Of a stretch of DNA of 64,000 nucleotides, positions 58,300 through 64,000 are shown piece after piece. The notes beneath the pieces are model-generated. The model worked only from the letters and a program-made list of their open reading frames with translations, was not told the origin of the DNA and did no database searches. Position numbers and translations under genes: made by a program. The stretch spans positions 14,881 through 78,880 of the forward strand of contig CALCLY010000027.1 in NCBI GenBank assembly GCA_937966555.1, written 5' to 3'. Each line of letters opens with the position of its first letter. The stretch's first letter is position 1. Source of the stretch: CALCLY01 sp900552775 (lineage in GTDB: Bacteria; Bacillota; Clostridia; UMGS1883; UMGS1540).

Positions 58300-58706
58300 A
58301 ATTTTTTTGTCATTACAACGGTTGTGCCGCGGCGCGGCGCCGATGTTACCGACAGCGTGTCCATAAATGTTTCCATAACCGTAAAACCCATGCCGCTGCG
58401 CTCGGAATCGGGTTTTGAAGTGTAAAGCGGCGTCATGGCGCGCTCCACGTCCTCGATGCCGCGGCCGCTGTCCGAGACGGTGAAGGTTACAAGCCTTTCG
58501 TTTACGGAAATCTCCATCGTGACAATGCCGTCCGTGCCTTCATAGCCGTGTATTATGGCGTTTGTGACGGCTTCGCTCACTGCGGTTTTAATGTCTGCGA
58601 TGTCCGAAACGGCGGGGTCTAAGTATGACACGAATGCCGCCGCCGTCATTCTTGCAAAGCTTTCGTTTACAGAATGTGACGAAAATTCTATTCTTGTTTT
58701 GTTCAT
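58296..58706 (-). CDS. spoIIAB: Anti-sigmaF factor SpoIIAB
   Basis: A protein of 136 residues, a GHKL kinase: ISDIKTAVSEAVTNAI-type N-box (AVSEAVTNAIIHGY), DSGRGIEDVE and GMGFTVMETFMD. It binds sigmaF and phosphorylates SpoIIAA. Overlaps both neighbours by four bases. Confidence 0.95.
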   Translation of the reverse strand: MNKTRIEFSSHSVNESFARMTAAAFVSYLDPAVSDIADIKTAVSEAVTNAIIHGYEGTDGIVTMEISVNERLVTFTVSDSGRGIEDVERAMTPLYTSKPDSERSGMGFTVMETFMDTLSVTSAPRRGTTVVMTKKL

Positions 58707-59044
58707 TTTGCGGCACCTCCCAAAGCTTCGTCAAGATTTTTGCAAAGCGGAATAATTTTGTTCATGCCGGCAAGCGTAAGCAGACGGCGCGTGTGTCCCG
58801 ACGGTGCGGAAACAAAGGTTTTTCCGCCTGTTGCAAGCACGTTTTTGTATCTGCCTATTATGATTCCGAGGCCGGCGCTGTCCATAAATTTCAGCTTTTT
58901 CAGGTCAAAAATAAGATTTTTTGCATCGGAGCCGAAAAATGCGCGGTCGATTTCCTCGCGTATGTTTCCGGCGTTGTGGTGATCGAGTTCACCTTCGAGG
59001 GACACAATGAGAGTTTGTCCCGTTTTTTTAAATAAAATATGCAT
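58703..59044 (-). CDS. spoIIAA: Anti-sigmaF factor antagonist SpoIIAA
   Basis: A protein of 113 residues, a STAS domain with the phospho-acceptor Ser56 in KFMDSAGLGIIIGRYK. Its unphosphorylated form frees sigmaF. The ATG at 59044 follows AGAGGAG; the longer frame to 59164 runs over the promoter. Confidence 0.94.
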   Translation of the reverse strand: MHILFKKTGQTLIVSLEGELDHHNAGNIREEIDRAFFGSDAKNLIFDLKKLKFMDSAGLGIIIGRYKNVLATGGKTFVSAPSGHTRRLLTLAGMNKIIPLCKNLDEALGGAAK

Positions 59045-59065
59045 GATATCACTCCTCTTAAATTT

Positions 59066-59095
59066 ATATTTGACATGCCGAAACCCCCTTCCTTT
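59066..59095 (-). promoter_or_regulatory. SigmaH-type promoter of the spoIIA operon
   Basis: Minus strand AAAGGAAGG, 12 bp, GTCAAATAT, near the sigmaH consensus RNAGGAWWW and RNNGAATWW. The spoIIA operon is sigmaH-dependent in known spore formers. Confidence 0.55.
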
Positions 59096-59121
59096 GGCGA
59101 AAAACTTCTGTTTTTGTCGAT
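59095..59121. promoter_or_regulatory. Two Spo0A-box-like heptamers
   Basis: TGGCGAA (59095..59101) and TGTCGAT (59115..59121), each one base from TGTCGAA, 20 bp apart, at and just upstream of the spoIIA -35. Spo0A activates spoIIA in Bacillus. Confidence 0.4.
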
Positions 59122-59206
59122 TAGGTAAAAAATAGAAAACATGCATAATAATTATGTAAACCAATTATGTTTTTTCAAAAAAATAATTCACAATAAAACC
59201 AAAATG

Positions 59207-59303
59207 TTTTCCACATAAAAAATGCCCTAAAAAGCAGTTTTACACACAGTTATCCACACAATCCACATATATAACGGGGCTTTTTCGGCCGATATGTGGA
59301 TAA
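59207..59303. promoter_or_regulatory. DnaA-box cluster
   Basis: Two perfect boxes (TTATCCACA at 59250..59258; TGTGGATAA at 59295..59303) and near matches TTTTCCACA (59207), TTTTACACA (59238) and CAATCCACA (59259), within 97 bp in an AT-rich gap between spoIIA and the LCP gene. It could be a DnaA titration or regulatory site, or part of an origin. Confidence 0.55.
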
Positions 59304-59410
59304 CTTCAAAACGCGTTTTTAAGGCAAAAAACAGGTTTACAAAATACATATACAAATTTGAAAAATTTATAAATCCGCGTTTCATCTTTTTTACATGTTT
59401 CAAAAAAAAC

Positions 59411-59439
59411 TTGACTGTAAAGACAATTTGTGCTAAAAT
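59411..59439 (+). promoter_or_regulatory. SigmaA promoter of the LCP gene
   Basis: TTGACT, 17 bp, TAAAAT with an extended TGC; leader about 140 bases. Confidence 0.75.
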
Positions 59440-59587
59440 GATATTCGGTGAAATGTGAAAATATTCGCATTTGCCGATACTTTGCGAAAAATTCGGATAA
59501 ACACTGTATAAAGCGGAATGATTAATAAGTTCGGAAACGGGTAAAATTATATCCGAAGAGATCATTCCTTATTGAAAGGATAAAAAA

Positions 59588-60469
59588 ATGAATACAAAAA
59601 AATATGTGACGATTGTTCTTGCGGCGCTTTTGGTGTTCGCGGCGGCTTTCGGCGGAATTTATGCGGCAAGAATAATGGTGAAACCCTTTGAGGCGGGTCA
59701 GCACGGCGACGCGGTGCACCCGGTTGTGGGAGGAAAAATCCGTTTTCTCGTTGTCGGAACGGACAGAGTTGCGGTTAACACGGACACGATTTTGGTTGCA
59801 AGCGCAAACCTTGAAACGGGGCATATAAGCGTTATGTCGGTGCCGCGCGATACGCGCGTTACCGTAAACGGCAGCACAATGAAGATAAACGCGGTTTACG
59901 GATATGCGCGGGCAAAGGGCAAAAACGATGAAGAGCTTTTAATTGACACCGTCACGGACGTTACGGGAATAGATATAAATTACTACGCCATAATAAACAC
60001 CGAGGCGTTCAAAGACATTGTTGATACGCTGGGCGGTGTGGAATACGACGTTCCGAGAGATTATGACTATGACGATCCGTTTCAGGATCTGCACATCCAC
60101 ATAAAGAAGGGCAAGCAGGTCTTAAACGGAACTGATGCCGAGGGTCTTGTAAGATTCCGCCACGACTATGCAAGAGCAGATCTTGAAAGGGTGGAGGTTC
60201 AGCAGTCATTCATATCGGAGCTTATAAAACAGAAGCTCAACGCAAAGTATATTACAAAGATTCCGAAAATTTACAACAAGGTCAGCAAAAACGTTGTCAG
60301 CAACATAAAGGTGGACGATATTATAGACTGCGCAAAGGCGCTTTCGAAGGCGGAAAGCAACCCCATCGAAACGTTCACGCTGCCGAGCGCTCCGAAGTAT
60401 ATAAACAACACTTCTTATGTAATTGTAGATAAAGAAGCAACCGCGGAGCTTGTTGCTGAAAAATTTTGA
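59588..60469 (+). CDS. LytR-CpsA-Psr (LCP) family glycopolymer ligase
   Basis: A protein of 293 residues: one N-terminal membrane span (VTIVLAALLVFAAAFGGIYA) and an extracellular LCP domain with FLVVGTDRVAVNTDTILVAS, MSVPRDTRV, AVYGYAR and LVRFRHDYARADLERVEVQQ, which carry the acidic and Arg residues that bind lipid-linked glycans. These enzymes attach teichoic acids or capsule to peptidoglycan. Monocistronic. GAAAGGA precedes the ATG. Confidence 0.93.
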   Translation: MNTKKYVTIVLAALLVFAAAFGGIYAARIMVKPFEAGQHGDAVHPVVGGKIRFLVVGTDRVAVNTDTILVASANLETGHISVMSVPRDTRVTVNGSTMKINAVYGYARAKGKNDEELLIDTVTDVTGIDINYYAIINTEAFKDIVDTLGGVEYDVPRDYDYDDPFQDLHIHIKKGKQVLNGTDAEGLVRFRHDYARADLERVEVQQSFISELIKQKLNAKYITKIPKIYNKVSKNVVSNIKVDDIIDCAKALSKAESNPIETFTLPSAPKYINNTSYVIVDKEATAELVAEKF

Positions 60470-60507
60470 TTATATTGTCTAAATTTTTATTTAATGGGCA
60501 AAAGGAC

Positions 60508-60536
60508 TTGACAAAAAATTATCAAAGATGTATAAT
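60508..60536 (+). promoter_or_regulatory. SigmaA promoter of the YgjV-like gene
   Basis: TTGACA, 17 bp, TATAAT. Confidence 0.85.
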
Positions 60537-60624
60537 TACTACGGTTTACAGGGACAGTATATAAATTGTCTTTAAGACACGGATGCCCCTTGATTTTCAG
60601 ATTCTATTACACAAAGGAGAAATT

Positions 60625-61182
60625 ATGCAGGGGTTATCTTATGTTTTGAGCGCGCTCGGATTGATTTCCATGATCTGCGCCTCAATGATTAAAGGCACAA
60701 AATTCAGCATCGTTCTGTTTTTGGTTTTCTGCGGAAACATGCTTGTCGCTACGAGTTATCTTATAGGCGGCGCGGGAATAAACGGTGCGGCTGCCTGCTA
60801 TTTCGGCGGAATACAGACGCTTATAAACTATTTCTACAGCTCGAGGAACATACCGCTGCCGCGGTGGCTGATTGCTTTTTACGCGGGATTTACGATTGTT
60901 CTTAACATTTTTGTTGCCGGCGGCATTTCACTGCTCGGTCTGCTTGTTATAGTGGCGTCTTTGATATTTATCGTTTGCGTGTGCCAGAAAAACGGCACGG
61001 CATACCGCTTTTGGACGCTGATTAACATGCTGCTCTGGTGCATTTACGATATTCTGTCGGGCTCATACAGCGTGCTTGTGGCACATGTGCCGCAGCTTAT
61101 ATTTGTAATAGCCGGCATTCTGATTTACGACAGACAGGCGTATGCTGAAAAGTTTTCACGCCTCAGCAAAAAAACATCTTAA
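60625..61182 (+). CDS. YgjV-family inner membrane protein
   Basis: A protein of 185 residues with about six to seven membrane spans. GNMLVATSYLIGGAGINGAAACYFGGIQTLINYFY and FWTLINMLLWCIYDILSGSY resemble the YgjV family, whose function is unknown. The ATG at 60625 follows AAAGGAG; the longer frame upstream has no such site. It is 30 bases before the cyclophilin gene. Confidence 0.8.
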   Translation: MQGLSYVLSALGLISMICASMIKGTKFSIVLFLVFCGNMLVATSYLIGGAGINGAAACYFGGIQTLINYFYSSRNIPLPRWLIAFYAGFTIVLNIFVAGGISLLGLLVIVASLIFIVCVCQKNGTAYRFWTLINMLLWCIYDILSGSYSVLVAHVPQLIFVIAGILIYDRQAYAEKFSRLSKKTS

Positions 61183-61212
61183 AAATAAATTATTTTAAGA
61201 AGGAGACAAGCA

Positions 61213-61848
61213 ATGAAAAAGTTTTTAGCGGTTTTGATTTGTGCGTTTATGGTTTGTACATTAATAACGGCATGCGGTGACAAAACGGAGAAAACTCCCG
61301 AAAACACTGCGGCGCCGGAGGCTTCGGCCGATATAACTCAGAAAGAGGAGAATAAGATAATGGTTGAGATTACTATGAAAGACGGCGGCAAAATGCAGCT
61401 TGAGCTTTATCCCGATGTTGCGCCCGCCACGGTTGAAAACTTTGTAAAACTTGTAAACGACGGGTTTTATGACGGACTCACATTCCACAGAATTATAAAA
61501 GGCTTTATGATTCAGGGCGGCGACCCGGAGGGCACCGGCATGGGCGGATCCAAAGACACGATAAAAGGCGAATTTAAGCAAAACGGTGTTCAGAATGATT
61601 TGAAGCACACGCGCGGCGTAATTTCCATGGCGCGTTCGCAGAATCCGAACAGCGCAAGCTCGCAGTTCTTTATAATGCATGACGACGCACCCTATCTTGA
61701 CGGACAGTATGCGGCTTTCGGCAAAATGGTTTCGGGCTTTGAAGAGCTTGACAAACTTGCGGAAACGCCCGTACAGGACGGAAACGGCACAGTTGCAAAA
61801 GGCGATCAGCCGCAGATTGAAACAATAAAGATTATCGATAATAATTAA
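61213..61848 (+). CDS. Cyclophilin-type peptidyl-prolyl isomerase lipoprotein
   Basis: A protein of 211 residues. Lipobox LITAC, a short acidic linker, then a cyclophilin domain: PATVENFVKLV, TFHRIIKGFMIQGGDPEGTG, GVISMARSQNPNSASSQFFI and DGQYAAFGKM, including the catalytic Arg and Phe. It would act outside the membrane on exported proteins, alongside the PrsA-like protein at 31.3 kb. Confidence 0.94.
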   Translation: MKKFLAVLICAFMVCTLITACGDKTEKTPENTAAPEASADITQKEENKIMVEITMKDGGKMQLELYPDVAPATVENFVKLVNDGFYDGLTFHRIIKGFMIQGGDPEGTGMGGSKDTIKGEFKQNGVQNDLKHTRGVISMARSQNPNSASSQFFIMHDDAPYLDGQYAAFGKMVSGFEELDKLAETPVQDGNGTVAKGDQPQIETIKIIDNN

Positions 61849-61889
61849 ATTTATTATATATTAATTATTAATTAATGGAGGTTTTTAAA

Positions 61890-62906
61890 ATGTCAGTAAA
61901 AGTTGCTATTAACGGTTTCGGACGTATCGGCCGTCTGGCTTTCCGTCAGATGTTCGGTGCAGAGGGCTATGAGGTTGTTGCTATCAACGATTTAACAAGC
62001 CCCAAGATGCTTGCTCATCTTTTGAAATACGATTCGTCTCAGGGCAAATACGCTCTTGCGGACAAAGTTGAAGCAGGCGAAGATTCCATCACGGTTGACG
62101 GTAAAGAAATCAAAATCTACGCTTTCCCGGATGCAAACAACTGCCCCTGGGGAGCTCTTGATGTAGACGTTGTTTTGGAGTGCTCCGGCTTCTATACATC
62201 AAAAGAAAAAGCACAGGCTCATATCAATGCAGGTGCTAAGAAGGTTGTTATTTCAGCTCCGGCAGGAAGTGACCTTCCCACAATCGTTTACAATGTAAAC
62301 CACAACACACTTAAAGCAGATGATAAAATTATATCCGCTGCTTCCTGCACAACAAACTGCCTCGCTCCCATGGCTGATACTCTTAACAAGTACGCTGCTA
62401 TTCAGAGCGGTATCATGTGCACAATCCACGCTTACACAGGCGATCAGATGACACTTGACGGTCCTCAGAGAAAGGGTGACCTCCGTCGTTCGCGTGCAGC
62501 TGCGGTAAACATCGTTCCTAACTCCACAGGTGCTGCAAAGGCAATCGGTCTTGTTATCCCCGAGCTCAACGGTAAGCTCATCGGCGCTGCTCAGCGTGTT
62601 CCCACACCCACAGGTTCAACAACAATTCTTACAGCTGTTGTTAAGGGCAAAGACGTTACAAAAGAGGGCATCAACGCTGCTATGAAAGCTGCTGCAAACG
62701 AGTCCTTCGGATACAACACAGACGAAATCGTATCGAGCGATATCGTTGGCATGAGATTCGGTTCACTCTTTGACGCAACACAGACAATGGTTGCTCCCAT
62801 AGGTGACGATCTTTATGAGGTTCAGGTTGTTTCCTGGTATGATAACGAAAATTCGTACACAAGCCAGATGGTTAGAACAATCAAATACTTCGCTGAACTT
62901 GCATAA
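61890..62906 (+). CDS. gap: Glyceraldehyde-3-phosphate dehydrogenase
   Basis: A protein of 338 residues. VAINGFGRIGRLAFRQ (NAD site), the catalytic Cys in ISAASCTTNCLAPMA near 153, and SWYDNENSYTSQMVR. Glycolytic, cytosolic. Its codon choice is strongly biased (GGT, GCT, AAC, ATC), a reference for highly expressed genes here. The ATG at 61890 follows TGGAGG. Confidence 0.97.
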   Translation: MSVKVAINGFGRIGRLAFRQMFGAEGYEVVAINDLTSPKMLAHLLKYDSSQGKYALADKVEAGEDSITVDGKEIKIYAFPDANNCPWGALDVDVVLECSGFYTSKEKAQAHINAGAKKVVISAPAGSDLPTIVYNVNHNTLKADDKIISAASCTTNCLAPMADTLNKYAAIQSGIMCTIHAYTGDQMTLDGPQRKGDLRRSRAAAVNIVPNSTGAAKAIGLVIPELNGKLIGAAQRVPTPTGSTTILTAVVKGKDVTKEGINAAMKAAANESFGYNTDEIVSSDIVGMRFGSLFDATQTMVAPIGDDLYEVQVVSWYDNENSYTSQMVRTIKYFAELA

Positions 62907-62926
62907 TTTCAGTTGATTTTTTAAAG

Positions 62927-62955
62927 GCTGCCGCAATTTAGCGGCAGCTTTTTTT
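62927..62955 (+). terminator. Terminator after gap
   Basis: GCTGCCGC-AATTTA-GCGGCAGC then seven Ts. Confidence 0.92.
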
Positions 62956-63052
62956 ATGCGAAGTTTTAAAAATTTTGCCGTTTGTATGAAGATTTGTTTG
63001 CAGGGTGTGCGGAAAAAAATTTGTTGTCCGCGCATTTTTATTCATATTTTTT

Positions 63053-63081
63053 GTATAAAATTATTTTTTTCTGTCAATACT
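63053..63081 (+). promoter_or_regulatory. SigmaF-type promoter of spoIIR
   Basis: GTATA, 15 bp, GTCAATACT, against GYATA and GGNNANANT: one mismatch. spoIIR is a sigmaF target in Bacillus. Confidence 0.6.
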
Positions 63082-63112
63082 TCATGTACAAAGAAAAAAT
63101 GAGGGTGATGGA

Positions 63113-63742
63113 ATGAAAAAGAAAGTTTTGATTTTTTTCGTATCGGCAATATTTGTTTTGGTTTTCACGGCGGCATCGTATTCGTGCGGATTCGGTGAGG
63201 ATCTGGAAAACAGCGTCATAAGGCTGCATGTGCTTGCAAACAGCGACAGCGCGGAAGATCAGGCACTGAAACTTCGCGTGCGCGACAGGATTTTAAAAGA
63301 CGGCAGAGAGCTTTTTAAAAATGCAAAATCAGAGGAAGAGGCACGCAGAATTTTAAGCGAAAACAGAGATTTTCTTGAAAATTCCGCCCGTGACGAAATT
63401 TTCAGTGCAGGGTATGACTACCCGGTTGCGGTGAATATGGGAAAATACGATTTCCCGATGAAGGTTTATGAAAATTACGCGTTTCCTTCCGGGGAATATG
63501 AGGCTGTGAGAGTTGAGATAGGGAAAGCCGAAGGGCAGAACTGGTGGTGCGTCATGTTTCCGCCGCTGTGCTTTGTTGACGGCACAGTGGACGAAGAAAA
63601 AGCGGAGGAAACGCTGCGCTCCGCGCTTACGGCAGATGAGTTTGATGTGATTTCCGCATCCGGCGGAGTTGATTTGAGATTTAAAGTTGTGGATGTTTTT
63701 CAGTCGTCATTTAAGGCGGTTAAGACAGCATTGGCAAAGTAG
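63113..63742 (+). CDS. spoIIR: Stage II sporulation protein R
   Basis: A protein of 209 residues. Signal peptide/anchor, then VIRLHVLANSDSAEDQALKLRVRD and EGQNWWCVMFPPLCFVD, the two SpoIIR hallmark blocks. Secreted from the forespore, it triggers SpoIIGA to process pro-sigmaE in the mother cell. The TAG stop belongs to a REP foot starting at 63739, so the C terminus was probably altered. GAGGGTGAT precedes the ATG. Confidence 0.94.
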   Translation: MKKKVLIFFVSAIFVLVFTAASYSCGFGEDLENSVIRLHVLANSDSAEDQALKLRVRDRILKDGRELFKNAKSEEEARRILSENRDFLENSARDEIFSAGYDYPVAVNMGKYDFPMKVYENYAFPSGEYEAVRVEIGKAEGQNWWCVMFPPLCFVDGTVDEEKAEETLRSALTADEFDVISASGGVDLRFKVVDVFQSSFKAVKTALAK

Positions 63743-63770
63743 GGGCGACCACATGGGGGTCGCCCCTATC
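63739..63770. repeat. R1 REP hairpin supplying the spoIIR stop codon
   Basis: GTAG foot; here both arms are extended so the palindrome reads AGGGGCGACC...GGTCGCCCCT. It lies between spoIIR and the second RAYT copy. Confidence 0.85.
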
Positions 63771-63776
63771 CAATTC

Positions 63777-64000
63777 CTATTTTAAAGGATTATTCAATAT
63801 ATATTCCTTCGTTTCAATATAGTCTCTTTCATCACGGATAATATGTTCATAATAATTGCGTTGCCATATTTTCTTATCAAATGGCGGAAATATATTATTT
63901 TTCACATTTGCTATATATTCATTTGTTGTCATTGTTTTAAACCATCCCACAATATCCCGTAGGGGCGACCCTGCGTGGTCGCCCGTTTTCGATATTATAA
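63777..64000 (-). CDS. REP-associated tyrosine transposase (RAYT), second copy, C-terminal part
   Basis: 74 codons are visible before the window edge. In frame: GDHAGSPLRDIVGWFKTM, IFPPFDKKIWQRNYYEHIIRD with the catalytic Tyr, and YILNNPLK then TAG. This copy has no A-run frameshift. Its internal REP sits at the same site as in the copy at 45817. Confidence 0.85.
   Translation of the reverse strand, partial: IISKTGDHAGSPLRDIVGWFKTMTTNEYIANVKNNIFPPFDKKIWQRNYYEHIIRDERDYIETKEYILNNPLK
63957..63985 (+). repeat. R1 REP inside the second RAYT copy
   Basis: Loop CTGCGT, in frame with the transposase, encoding GDHAGSPLR. Confidence 0.85.

Noticed and set aside
57622..59044. The sigF locus as part of a stress sigmaB operon
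   Set aside because: Gene order and motifs are those of spoIIAA-spoIIAB-sigF, and sigG and spoIIR are also present.

Overview
This window looks like a piece of chromosome from an anaerobic, endospore-forming Bacillota of the class Clostridia, probably an uncultured gut- or rumen-type lineage. The forespore programme is represented by SpoIIAA-SpoIIAB-sigmaF, sigmaG and SpoIIR. An anaerobic ribonucleotide reductase start, a sodium-pump decarboxylase beta subunit, hexuronate catabolism, Shine-Dalgarno-led starts and clear sigmaA promoters fit the same picture. No rRNA, tRNA or CRISPR array was seen.

Layout, left to right. (1) 0-1.1 kb: start of nrdD under an NrdR-type promoter, and a divergent SGNH hydrolase. 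(2) 1.1-4.6 kb: a repeat-rich island with a phage-tail-like repeat protein and a DUF6017-type helix-turn-helix protein usually carried by conjugative elements. (3) 4.6-12.8 kb: cysK with an Rrf2 regulator, a 1.2-kb repeat array, uxaB-uxaA with a divergent AraC regulator, a DegT-family aminotransferase and mgsA. (4) 13-19.4 kb: a LytTR regulator behind a hairpin-rich leader, an unknown secreted protein with high-expression codon use, a large GLUG-type surface protein and a tiny membrane protein. (5) 19.4-38.5 kb: a long leftward block of housekeeping genes (nrdR, rpiB, tsaB-tsaE, a ComM/YifB homologue, YfcE- and YitT-like proteins, a DUF3048 lipoprotein, a heterodimeric ABC exporter, yebC, a PrsA-like foldase, mfd, pth, ahcY and a PHP phosphatase). 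(6) 38.7-45.8 kb: a BspA-like leucine-rich repeat protein, sigG, a KdpDE-like two-component system, oadB and an oadG-like micro-gene. (7) 45.8-49.8 kb: a REP-associated (RAYT) transposase, argGH and ruvC. (8) 49.9-57.4 kb: a QueG-like Fe-S protein and the operon 119-aa ORF, nifS-like, thiI, cinA-C, esterase, parC-like, bioY. (9) 57.6-64 kb: the spoIIA operon, a DnaA-box cluster, an LCP protein, YgjV, a cyclophilin lipoprotein, gap, spoIIR and the end of a second RAYT copy.

The most distinctive content is between the genes. Four interspersed sequence families recur, nearly always intergenic. R1 is a short REP hairpin with GTAG at its 5' foot, in about 24 copies. R2 is a module of about 139 bp with a bidirectional terminator hairpin and two further hairpins. 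R3 is a hairpin module of about 170 bp. R4 is an element of about 240 bp that folds as a three-way junction followed by a long stem. Within R2 and R4 the stems change sequence between copies while pairing is kept and the flanks stay nearly identical, which points to selection on structure or to a hairpin-exchange process. The two RAYT copies carry their own REP hairpins inside the reading frame, linking the likely mobilising enzyme to R1.

Regulatory logic visible in the sequence: NrdR (encoded at 19.4 kb) probably represses nrdD at 0.2 kb; a sigmaH/Spo0A-type promoter drives spoIIA; sigmaF-type promoters precede sigG and spoIIR; and the sigG leader folds into a hairpin that buries its ribosome binding site.
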